Below, piece after piece: positions 12,188 through 22,613 of a DNA stretch of 64,000 nucleotides. The stretch covers positions 963,599 through 1,027,598 of the forward strand of contig MU001493.1 of assembly GCA_010093485.1 (NCBI GenBank), written 5' to 3'. This DNA is from Karstenula rhodostoma CBS 690.94 (lineage: Eukaryota > Ascomycota > Dothideomycetes > Pleosporales > Didymosphaeriaceae). Position 1 is the first letter of the stretch. Each line of letters begins with the position of its first letter. The notes below the pieces were generated by a model. That model was not told the origin of the DNA. It saw nothing but the letters and a program-made list of their open reading frames with translations, and made no database searches. Position numbers and translations under genes: made by a program.

Positions 12188-13841
12188 ATGTTTCCCTTTT
12201 CATCATGGATGTTTCCTAATTGGAGTTGGTTCTGCATCTTCCTGGCCGCTTTGTATGTCAACCGACCACTACCACTGCAACCCAGTGCGCCCATTTGGTT
12301 ACCCTCGCCACCTTGAACTGACTCGGACTCGCAGCTTGTTTCGCTACATCAGATTATGGATCAACCTGGCCGCCGTATGGACCTACACGCCCATGCAGCC
12401 CGTTGACGAACCGAGCATTACCTCGCAAGACGTAACCGTCATCATTCCAACCGTGGCCGAAGACATCCAACAATTGAAAGAGACGGTCCAAACCGCCTAC
12501 CGGCTGGAGCCTTTCGAGCTGCTGCTTGTGACGCCTGACTCCCGCGTGAAGCGGCTCTACCAAATGGTTGAAGAAATGGGCTGCCCCAAGAAGATCCAGG
12601 TGCTGTCCGTGAGCCAGGCCAACAAGCGTCGCCAGCTCTCCCGAGCCATCCCGGAGGTGCAGACCAAGATTACGCTATTGCTAGACGACGACGTGTGGCT
12701 GCCAGAAAAATTCAACAAATGGATGCTGGCGCCCTTCGAGGATCCTCGCGTGGGTGGCGTGGGGACCAACCAGCAACTTCGCCGGCGGGAGCGAAACAAC
12801 ATCTGGGAATTCCTGGGGGCCATCTACTTGGTGCGAAGGACCTTTGACTGCACAGCGTGCAACTGGCTCGACGGCGGACTTCCCTGCCTCTCCGGGCGGG
12901 CTGTTGCGTACCGATCGGAAATCCTGCAAGATCCAAACTTCACCTACGGCTTCACCCACGAAACGTGGGGTAGCGACCACTTCCTCAACGCCGACGACGA
13001 CAACTTCATCACGCGCTGGCTGTTCTCCCACAACTGGAAGATACAATTGCAGAACCATCGCGAGTGCGAGGTGGAGACGACGCTGGAGCACGACCCCAAG
13101 TACCTGCGGCAGTGCTTGCGCTGGGTGCGTAGCAACTGGAGGAGTAACCTGACCAGCTTGAGCGAGCTGCGCATGTGGTTGTAAGTCACCGAACCCGTCC
13201 CCAGGCCCTGCACCCGTCGCGTCGACGCGCCAAGCGCCAAGCGCTACCCCTCGCACTCCCACGCACCCATGACGGGGCTAACCCGTTTGGTCGCAGGAAT
13301 TATCCTTGGTCCATGTACGCCGTCTTCCAGACCACGATTACGCAATGGGCTTTCCTCTACGATTGCGCCCTGGTAGCCGTGTTCTACTGCGCGATGAAGG
13401 AGGCGGGCTACCATGCGGAAGCGGGCGAAGAGCAGCTTTACCCCGACTACAAGCGGACTCGCATGCTGCTGTGGGCGCTGTTCCTCGGACACATGGTCTT
13501 CTCCAAGACGATCAAGCTAGTCCCACATTTGCTGCGAAACCCAGGCGATGTCCGCTTCGTGCCCGTCTCGATCCTGTTTGGCTACTTCCACAACCTCATC
13601 AAACTGTACGGCTGCATTACCGTGACAGAGGTGCGTAGACTGCCGCGAAGCGCCTTGATTCGGATGGATGCTGACTCGTGACTAGACGACATGGGGCACG
13701 CGCGAGGGTGCCGACACGGACGACAACATCAGGATGCTCCCCATCCCACCCATGGCCTCGATCACGCCGCCGCTCTCTCCTTCGCCGCATGGTCGCATAC
13801 TACGCGAGCGCGGGACCCTCATACCGAGCAGCGTGAGCTGA
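12188..13841 (+). CDS. GT2 family polysaccharide synthase (Cps1/hyaluronan synthase-like, ZtGT2 type)
   Basis: Exons 12188-12252, 12335-13180, 13297-13630 and 13686-13841 (466 aa). It is an integral-membrane processive glycosyltransferase predicted to make an extracellular or wall polysaccharide; the sugar is not known. Seen: an N-terminal hydrophobic segment, IIPT at the start of the GT-A domain (about 58-61), DDD at 139-141, ADDDN at 241-245, and QCLRW at 281-285 (the Q/RxxRW signature of processive GT2 enzymes). Several membrane helices follow after about residue 310. Established knowledge: a conserved fungal GT2 of this type is needed for hyphal growth on solid surfaces and for virulence in Zymoseptoria and Fusarium. 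The first exon restores an N-terminal FLFRYIRLW block typical of the family. A long CT-rich upstream stretch fits a fungal promoter. It stands alone between two gene-poor tracts. Confidence 0.92.
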
Positions 13842-14278
13842 GGTTGTGCCTGCTCGTTTGGTCGACCGACCCTTGCTAGTTGGCGCGCCGCCTGGCGGCC
13901 TAGGGAAGGAGTAATTTAGACGCTCGACGATCCGCTACATGGCCCCTCGAGGCTCGATAGAGTCCCTTTCACACGCGACGGGCGTTTCTCTGGTATTGTG
14001 GTCTTTTGACAGGATTAGCGACGGGTGTTGCTTCGGGCACTAAAAGGACGGGACGGATACACGGCGTTTACCAGGCGTTTTGCGGGTCCGCGGACTCTGC
14101 GATGATGATGAAAATTGCAGCGTTCTTTGAGGGTTTTTTTTGGCATGCTGGGATGGCAACCAATGTAGTTTACAATGCAAAAAGCACCGGCGCGGTGCGC
14201 GCTTCCCTATTTGTGTTGGCTCCCCGCAACTTGGGATGTGCTGTGCCCGCATCGCATGCAGTCGGTAGTTAGTCATGG

Positions 14279-14313
14279 TCGCTCTCGCTCTCGCTCTCAC
14301 TCTCACTCTCACT
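14279..14313. repeat. microsatellite, CTCGCT/CTCACT
   Basis: Tandem 6-nt units (CTCGCT giving way to CTCACT). The minus strand would encode Glu-Ser repeats, which explains the spurious long frame there. Confidence 0.8.
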
Positions 14314-14821
14314 TTCACCGTGCACGGCCGGTGGCGCTGTGGGCGGGTTGCACAGAAAAAGACGTGATGGCAAACCTCGTCCACACGTCGCCATCAGGAC
14401 CACCAGCACCACCACCACTACCACCACCGGCACCAACACCACCATCACCACCCACCGCCAGCACCACCACCGGCACCACGCATCCACAATGCAATGGCCA
14501 CCCACCAGCACGCGGCCACTCGGCACCAGGGCAGCACTTGAGCCGTCGATGATCTGAGCCCCCTCGGCATGCACGGACCGGCCATAGCGCGAACCATCTC
14601 CCGCGTCGCCCGCACTTTGGACCCAGATTGGCATTCCTGGACGCCTGCGCGGCCTGCTGTAGCTGGGGTTGGGGGAGCGAGCGCCCGGCGCATATCTCGT
14701 GTGCGAGGCTCCACGGCGGGACGGCTTCGTCGAGAGAGGGAGAGAGTCAGGGACGCAGGCCCGATGGACCTTTGCCAACGCGGAAGGTGCGACTCGGGGT
14801 ACATGCAGCCGCGTACCGCTA

Positions 14822-14890
14822 CCTGCACAGCACCTACTGTGTACACAGCACCTACACAGCACATACACAGTACATGCACAGTACATGGCC
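14822..14890. repeat. minisatellite of CACAGCACCTA/ACACAGTACAT units
   Basis: Imperfect tandem units of about 10-12 nt: CACAGCACCTA, ACACAGCACAT, ACACAGTACAT. No coding sense. Confidence 0.7.
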
Positions 14891-15278
14891 CAGGGCTGGC
14901 CACGCAGCACCTCAGGCCTCGGGGCATGCAGGGTGCACATGCTACCGCGCTCACGACGTGCTCGGTGGATTGCGGAAGAAGCTGGCGGCTGTTCACAGCG
15001 TATCGAGCGCCGACAGGTGCCGTGTGTCTTCCAAAGCGTCCCTGCGTGCATGCCATTCGTGCACTAGCACGCGCCGCTGGCGCAGAGCGTCGGGGCTACT
15101 TCGACCACCAACACCACTGCGCAGCAGCACATCTGCGGGCCCGCGCCCCTCTTATCGACCCTCTCGGCCGCAGCCACGACGGGCAACCCTGGCGAGCCTC
15201 GCAGTCAACACGCCGCACCGTCGTGCCTGCTTGCTGTCGTCGGCCAGGCGTTGCGGCGGTTGTGTGCCCTCACCACCG

Positions 15279-15313
15279 CCATCCGCCATCCGCCATCCGC
15301 CGTCCGCCATCAA
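15279..15313. repeat. GCCATCC(G) tandem repeat
   Basis: Four to five copies of an 8-nt unit (CCGCCATC), the fourth with one substitution (CCGTCCGC). Confidence 0.7.
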
Positions 15314-18300
15314 GCCGCTGGACCCTTTGACCCCAGACTGACCGAGCGACGAGGACCCTTTCTCCAAACCTTATGCCCGTCATCTCCCGGCTCCCGCAGG
15401 CCAGCGCCAGCGCCAGCTGCTCGCTGTCTGTCCGCGCCTGCACCGGAGCGAGACCGAGCACAGCGCCGACCCATATCTCCATCTCGTCATAGCACTGCAC
15501 TGGGGTGCAAACGCCAGCCACTCGTGCAGCGCAGCAGAGTGGCCAATGATGCATTCTTTGGTGCTTCATCAAAACATGCCCACAACTGCATGCAGCCCAC
15601 GCATGTTCCGTCTCCCCGATGCAAACCAATGCACGCACCTTTGGCGACGGAGAAGGAACGGCCTTGCAGAGCGAGCAACTCGTGATGGCGCCTGCACCTG
15701 TCCCGAACGGGGCCGGTCTCGCCGCCATCGGTGTCAACATGCATCTCCAACCGTCCCATGTCTGCAGCGCCTACGTAGCGATGCAGATGCGCTAAGCGCA
15801 GATGAACCTCCTAGGAACCATTTTTCCCTGGACGTCACAGTGCTACGTGCCCATTACGTGCCCGTCAACAAACCAGGCATGCACTCGGTGCGCTGCTGTG
15901 TCTATGCACACCCCGCGGAGCGAGCGAGCTACGCACCTCCCGCAAATGGACTCAACCGTCGCCTGATATCTTCAACCAGAAACACTCAAACTTTTCCAGG
16001 CCCGCTCTCCAAATGTATCCCTTCTGCTGGGTCCGCGCAAATTTTTCCTGCGTGTCCATTCGCCAACATGTGCTCGGTTCGAGCAGTAATACGAAGCATT
16101 TGCCGAAGTGTGGGTTTGATGCGTTTTACTCACCGTTCGACGACACTTGACATGCCCATTTCCTCCGCGCCATCTGGAGCACTCGCTACGACACACAATA
16201 CCTTGTATCCCGGGCTTATCTGCACGTCTGTGCCAAAGTCCACTAATGACGACTAACGACGATGATCCATTGTTCCTTGCATTAATACAAAACTTGCTCT
16301 TCACAGTTGGATCCTTGCTAATTGCGATGATTGCGCTCCTTTAGCAGCCTCAATTCATCAGTTGTAAATTGGATGACGGTGTCCTTTGACTGTCGCCTTC
16401 TGTGCAGCGATCACTACTCCACGTAGCTGATCTCGATGCCTTCTTCAATGTACGATGACATTTTCCAGGCTCGAAGCAACTGCTCCGAGGACCAATGTCA
16501 TATATCTAGCAGACAATGTATCGTGCAGACTCCATTCACTACATTCTAGCACCTGTCACATGATTGCTCCATGAAGGTGAGCCAACAGCGATCAAGGCTG
16601 TATCATGTCGAATGACGACAGCTGCTTGCACGACAGCCCTGGAGTACATGCGTGCACTTTATGAAAGGTGTCCACGATGTGCCCGAAACAGGCGACCTGA
16701 GCGCGCCATTGGAAAACTCTCCGGTTCCGTCTCCGGGTATCTAATATGAACCAAGATCCTACCCGCAAGCATCGCACCTCACAACAGGTAAAGGAGTTCT
16801 TTCCGAACCAACAAACCTACATGGAGCGGCCGCTTAACCTACCCTGCAGCCACACGCGATCTGGTGTCATTTACATGCAACTTGGTCTTGTGTCGCGGCA
16901 TTTCAACCTCAGATCATGTTCCGCGGAACACATGCTCGGCAATTCTTGCTCAAACTATTGAATACGGACTTCTTCGGGTTCGTCATGGAGAACGCAACGA
17001 AAGCTTGTAGTTGTCGATGCAGCCAATGATCCTTAGTGGGAAATCCACTAATACGAAACCGAGGTTCGTTCCCCAGGCAATGATCAGCCCTAGCGACATG
17101 TCCAAGGTGTTCACAGTTAGACGTTGATTTCTAGCGCCACACTATCAAACAAGACACATATCTTCCGTGTCACAGTCTCAAAAGAGCGAGCACATGCGTG
17201 ATCGCCCTTAACGCAAAATACAAGATCCAAAGATCCTGGCGGAGCATCTGAGTTTGACATTACATCGCGACACTTGGCAAACCCCAGCCCTCGTGCTACG
17301 GAGTAAGCGCTACGGCCTAGCTGTATCGGAGGGCCGGTGCCATTCAACGCAATGCAACCTAAAATGACTTGCAGCCCTCTGATTCTGCTTCGTCATGCAG
17401 TCATGATCTTGAATTCTCCTCAGCACTCTATACCACGGAGTAGTCGGTGTACAGCGATCAGCCCGACCGCAATCGCGGCAGCAGTAGCATCCCAGAGATA
17501 TGGTAAATTCGTGTCCTAGTCGGAACGATTATCCGATCGCTCATTCTTGAGATCCACGAGTCAAGTCCATCTGACAGCCGCTCTCGATCCGGCTTCCTAG
17601 GAAGGATCAGCGTCGGCTCCATTGCTAGTGTTTACACAGAGATGTTCCGGTCAACGCGAACCGTGGGTCTAAAGCGGCAAAGGCCAAAGCTCTTCGATGG
17701 CCTCCAGGCAGCCGCCAGGGTCGTGTGGGGTGGAGTGAAGTCCCAGGCTTGCATTGAAGCTTTAGTCATGACAAACAGCTTCGCTTTTCATGCAAAGTTT
17801 CGCCGTCCGCACCACCTCCTGCTAACGCGGCTAGACCTCGAAGCCAACGTCATCTCAAACAGGTTCTTCCCTGACGAGCTGTAACTGCAAAGCGCCGAGG
17901 TAGGCCTTGCCCCGCTATAAGTTGTCAGTGCTGAGTTGACAGCGAAAATCGAGGCCCACACTTCAACAATTACGGGACATGCCTCGATCCGTTCTGTCCG
18001 AGGAGCGGTAATAACCGCTGTGAGCTGTCACTCTCGACTAGAAGGAATGAACACGTGATCGCGTACAGGTTTGGTGTCGGTTCGGTCTGCTTTCCTCCGG
18101 TCACAGGCAGTAGTGGGGGTCGATCCCGGTCGTCGGCCCCTCCACGCCAGCTTGAGCTTCCTGCTAGAGGCATGAGGGGTAGCCCAGCCCACGATGCTCA
18201 GGACTGCTCGTGCGATGATATGAAGTGCAAGTTCCAATTTGAGTGTGAGGACGAAAACATAGCTGGTATTAGCGCGAGTAAGCATTTGGAAGATTCTGCC

Positions 18301-19034
18301 CGGGCGTGGGGTGTCTGTCGAGCTAAGGCAAGTCTGTGGGTATGAGTGGGCAGAGTCGGACCTGGGCACCGGAGGAAGAGATTGAACGAGGGAGATCGAC
18401 TGAGTGCATTGAGAGTATGCTGTCTGTAGGCGGTCGCTTGCCCCAGATGCCGTTTGCACGACTTACCGACTCGCATCGAAGCCGTCTCGGTACAAGAGCT
18501 TGAGATGACTTCCAAAAACGCACGGCTGAGGTTACAGTGGGGAGAATGCGCAGTCACCTCAGACAGAGCCGTTGAGATAGCTCCTCTGTTTTCAAAATTT
18601 CCAGATGTACCAGTTCAAATATTCCAGTAGATTACTGTGTCTACTATTCTGTCGAGATTCATCCATCGTGAATCAGAATGTAGAACCTCCCCAATACACC
18701 CCCGTCCAAAAACAAACGTCTATCACCATCGCATGGTACACCACCTCTATTAGCTTTATTTAGACACCTCAGGCTCAGCAGCAGCAAAGCCATTGTAGTA
18801 GACACAACGCCGACACTCCCCTCCAACCCGGACAAATGTACCCCGCCAATCCGAACAGCGCCTCTCCACCAACACACGTGCCGTACAAACACCCCGGATA
18901 CGAACACCCACCATCTCCAGCATCACCAAACCAAACCTAGCCAACTGAGAATCAACCGACCGACACAGCTAACCCCCAACCCAAAACTCAAACGTAACCG
19001 TTCGATCGATACAAAGACAAGCACGACCACCAAA

Positions 19035-20386
19035 ATGCCCCCCACAATCCTCGACTCACACATCCACCTCTGGCCCTCCACGGCAACCAGCCCAAAAGAC
19101 CACGCGTGGATGACGCCGGGCCTCTTCCTCGCCAAGCGCCACGGCGTGCAAGACTACACCGCGGCGACGGCAGCGGCGCCCGTCCGTCCCGCGGGCTTCG
19201 TCTACGTCGAGACGGACAGGTATCTGCCCTGCGCCTCTCTCTCCGTCGACGCGGGGGACAGCGTTGAAGAGACGGAGGCGAAGCTGCGGGCGTGGGCGCG
19301 CGCGCCGCTGGAGGAGTTGGCATTTTTGAGACGCGTTGTCGAGGGTGGTGCGGAGGAGGGTGATGGGGCTGGCGAGGGCGACGGGGAAGGGATCAAGGGG
19401 TTGGTTATTTGGGCGCCGTTTCAGCTTGGGGAGGGGGCTTTTGGCGTGTATCTTGGGATGGCGAGGGGGGCGTTGGGGGAGAGGGCGTGGGGGCGGGTGG
19501 GGGGGTTTAGGTATGTGTGTGTGTGCTGCGGCTGGAAAGGGCTGGGAAGGCGATCTGTGCATGTGAGCTAATCAGGGGAAAGGTATTTACTCCAGGGACG
19601 CACGGCGGAGGAAGTCAGGGGTGTGCTTGGGGATGGGCGGTTTGTGGGGAATGTGAAGACGGCGTGTGAGAAGGGGGAGAGGAGGCTTGCGTTCGATGTC
19701 GGGGTTGATGCGCATCGGGATGGGGTGGAGGTGTTGGAGGCGGTCGCGGCGCTGATTGAGGGCGTGGAAGAGGGCGTGAATTTCGTGCTGAGTAACTCCA
19801 CCCCCCCCCCCCTTCTTCCCTTCGTCTAACCAGCTTTCCCTGCGACACCAACATTCGGGAAAGATTGAGTTAGTTGGGGAGAAAACCAAACTCCGCTGAC
19901 GCGTCCAGACCACCTCTGCAAGCCCGACCTCTCCTCCCCAACCTGGCCCTCCCTCTCGCGCTGGCAGTCCTGCATAGGCCGCCTCTCCTCGCACCCAAAC
20001 GTATACATGAAGCTCAGCGGCGCGCTCAACGAGTTTGCGCCCTCGGCCACCCCTGCGACCCCTGAATCCCTCCTGCAAACGCTGCGCCCGTATCTGGACC
20101 ACGTGCTGCAGAGCTTCGGCGCGCACAGGGTGCTGTTTGGAAGTGACTGGCCGGTGCGTGATTCCCTTTCCCTGGCCGTGCTGACCGTGTTTTATCCAAG
20201 AAAAGCTGATGGCGAGGGGATTAGGTGTGCAACGTCGGCGGTCCAAAGGGCGAGGCGGGGAACTGGGGGTTTTGGGTTGAGGTTGTGGAGCGGTATTTGC
20301 AGGAGAGGGGACTCAGTGAGAAGGATAGAGAGTGGGTTTGGGCGAAGAGCGCGGCGGCGGCGTATGGAATCAAGGAGTTTAGATGA
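19035..20386 (+). CDS. LRA2: amidohydrolase family (COG3618) lactonase, probable L-rhamnono-gamma-lactonase
   Basis: Exons 19035-19510, 19583-19791, 19909-20153 and 20225-20386 (363 aa). A TIM-barrel metal-dependent hydrolase of the amidohydrolase-2 type. Seen: HxH metal ligands H9 and H11 in DSHIHLW, GFRYLLQG rebuilt across intron 1, NHLCKPDLS rebuilt across intron 2 (metal-site His230), and the metal Asp308 in GSDWP at the end of exon 3. An acidic Gly/Glu-rich loop lies near residues 107-118. Intron 2 holds a poly-C run. In fungi, lactonases of this family hydrolyse L-rhamnono-1,4-lactone to L-rhamnonate, step two of non-phosphorylating L-rhamnose breakdown. The role is inferred mainly because the LRA1-like dehydrogenase, which makes that lactone, lies convergently only about 0.5 kb away. 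Other sugar lactones are possible substrates. The symbol is provisional. Confidence 0.82.
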
Positions 20387-20910
20387 GGGGGGTGGACAGG
20401 CGGTTTTTGTTGGTGTTGGTTTGTGGAAGGCTTGTAGGCAGCGGGTGTGTAGAGTGGATGGGATCTGGGATGGCGTGGTCGTGCATGATGCGATAGTCAA
20501 ACGACGAAGATGTTGTCAGTTCAGAACCGGACCTACTTTCCTCTGTACGTTTTGGGTATCCTATTTGTACACTGACTGCCCATGTTGCTTCAGCCTAGGT
20601 GGTCCGAAGTAAGCAAGAGAAAGTCAGGCATGTGGAAACTTGACGACCGCAGAGCAATCTGAAACAGTGCAGGTAGCAGTGAACAGAAAGTGGTAAACTA
20701 AACAGATGGACGCGACTTTTCAACCACCATGCTCAAGCCGTCCGCCATTCAACGTGGCCTACATGAGCATGGTGGTCGGTCAATCATGATTGGCCAGCAA
20801 AGATACGTCAACGCTGGCAGGAAAAAATATAGAGCCCTTGTGAATAACAACATGTATACGAACTCCCTGGGATGCTACCCATTATCCAACATCTAAGCTA
20901 TTCGATGCTC
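20387..20910. other. intergenic between convergent LRA2- and LRA1-like genes
   Basis: Shared 3' region of the two convergent genes; no further gene seen. An imperfect palindromic tract around 20725-20790 (ACCACCATGCTCA... and TGAGCATGGTGGTC) could form a hairpin at the transcript ends. Confidence 0.5.
20725..20778. repeat. inverted repeat between convergent genes
   Basis: ACCACCATGCTCA near 20725 and its reverse complement TGAGCATGGTGGT near 20765 form a 13-bp stem around a loop of about 26 nt. It lies midway between the 3' ends of the two rhamnose genes, so it may act in 3'-end formation, but that is inference. Confidence 0.55.
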
Positions 20911-21858
20911 TCACTGCAGATTTACGAATAACCCCCCATCAACCAGCAGCTGCGCCCCCGTCACATAGCCGCTCAACTCATCCGCCGCCAAAAACACCGC
21001 CGGTCCCGCAAGATCGCGCGGCTCGCCCGTCCGCCCCAGCGGTATCCGGCCCTCCATGTACTTCTTCTTCTCTTCGTCGGCGAGGTCCTGCTCGTTCAGC
21101 TGCGTCTTGATGGTGCCTGGGAGCAAAGCATTGCACCGAATAGCGTGTTTTCCGAGGGCGCAGGCGGCGGACTGGATGAGCGAGAGAACGCCGGCTTTGG
21201 TGGGGGTGTAGTGGGCTTGTCTTTTGGTTTGGTGGTCAGCTACGAATAGGATGAATTGGGGGTAGTGAGAGGGACGTACTGCGCGCCGCCCACGAGAGCG
21301 GAGATGGAAGAGATGCCTATGATGGAGCCGCCCGGAGGCGATTGGGTAGACATCTGTGTGGCGGCAGCGTGGATGGTGTTGAACGCGCCGGTGAGGTTCG
21401 CGTCGTGCGTCTTTGCCCAGAGCTGGGGTGTTATCCTACGCATACAGTATCAGCATCTATCCATGCATTCTTCCTTCTGCTCGTCTTTTTGTAGGAAGTG
21501 TCCAAACTCACTCGAGAAACTCCTTGAACTCGCATATGCCCGCATTGCTCACCACAACATCCAGCCGCCCCCACCGCCTCACCACCTCCGCCACCAGCTT
21601 CTTTCCTGTCTCGGGATCGCCTACATCGCCGGAGACCTCAGCGAGCCGCTTCTGCGCCTCCTCCTTGCTGCCGAGTATACTCGCTGCCTCCTCGAGCAGC
21701 GTCTGGAACTGCTCCGCCGACTTCGCGTCGCCGAAGTGGTTGACGGCGATGTTGGCGCCCTGCGCGAGGTACGCCAGTGCGATGGCGCGCCCGATGCCCG
21801 TCACACCGCCTGTTATGGCTGCTGATTTGCCCCTGAGGAGTTGTGCGGGATTGGACAT
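20911..21858 (-). CDS. LRA1: short-chain dehydrogenase, probable L-rhamnose 1-dehydrogenase (NADP+)
   Basis: Exons (minus) 21858-21512, 21435-21280 and 21220-20911 (270 aa). Classical SDR: cofactor motif TGGVTGIG (16-23), NAG (105-107), catalytic Ser159, Tyr172 and Lys176 in YTPTK. The blocks GGSIIGISSISALVGG and LLVDGGLFVNLQ at the C-terminus match the fungal L-rhamnose 1-dehydrogenase (LRA1/RHA1 of Scheffersomyces stipitis) closely as I recall that family. It oxidises L-rhamnose to L-rhamnono-1,4-lactone in the cytosol. A Glu/Ala/Lys-rich insertion near residues 56-75 makes it slightly longer than the yeast enzyme (258 aa). Introns are 76 and 59 nt with clear branch sites. It is convergent with the LRA2-like lactonase. 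LRA3, LRA4 and a TRC1-like regulator are not in the window. Confidence 0.88.
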
Positions 21859-22613
21859 TGTAGGCGTGGGCGTGAAAGTTGGGGTGAGAGGCTGCGGGGT
21901 TCGCGATGGGAGGAATCACGGCGGGCGGAGTTTCTACGCTAGAGGAACACGGTAGGAGGAGTTTGTACGTAGGTACGAGTATAGATGAAGAATTTGGAGG
22001 CCTCATGATGCGCAAATGTATAGGCGGCGGCAGTGTGGTTCGGCGCACGCGTTTAGGTGGGGTATGGGAACTTAAGAGCTAGGGTTCGGGCGAAAGGGTG
22101 CCGAGGCAGCCTCAATTATCACGAAGGAAGACCGTGTCGTAACTATACTTCGTGGCGTAGGAGTGATTCACGGCAAATTTGTTCCAACATCCCAGTCCTT
22201 GACGGTAGACCAGAGTGCTTCACCTTCATGGGAATGATAAGAACAGAGCACGAGGATGCCCAAACGCCCACTTCAATCGCAGGATGAGCTCCGTCTATTT
22301 CAATTTTTCTGACCACCAGCTCGGGGGACAAGCCCATCAGGTGGATCTGACATTTGAGTATTAGAAACTCGCCATTTTACGCCCTAGTGTACAACGTCGT
22401 AGCCATTTGATCTTTCTCAGCTTTTCCGACTTCATACACGTATGCACACGTTTTGCAGATCCTCGGTCAGAAAACTTGAAGGTCATATGTGCTAGCATAG
22501 AGATTGAATTGGTGAGTTGAAAAAGATCGAGAACATAGCATACGCAGTATGAGCATGTTGGGTATATCGACTTTTGGAGACTGTCCGAACACGTCCTTGG
22601 TACCGCCGAACGA
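21859..22613. other. intergenic, upstream of LRA1 and downstream of ROK1
   Basis: Holds the LRA1 promoter and the 3' region of ROK1. No gene seen. I could not identify a specific regulator site. Confidence 0.5.

Larger units (their letters stand above)
13842..19034. other. about 5 kb gene-poor tract rich in microsatellites
   Basis: No supported gene. Long GC-rich frames on both strands at 14.2-15.7 kb come from simple repeats and base composition. Repeats: CTCGCT/CTCACT runs at 14279-14313, CAC/ACC-rich DNA at about 14399-14480, a CACAGCACCTA/ACACAGTACAT-like tract at about 14822-14890, and GCCATCC runs at about 15279-15313. Nothing recognisable in 16.3-19.0 kb. Confidence 0.5.

Noticed and set aside
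14269..15051. 260-codon minus-strand frame
   Set aside because: Its length comes from microsatellites (Glu-Ser and Val repeats) and GC-rich composition. No domain, and overlapping frames on the other strand are equally long.
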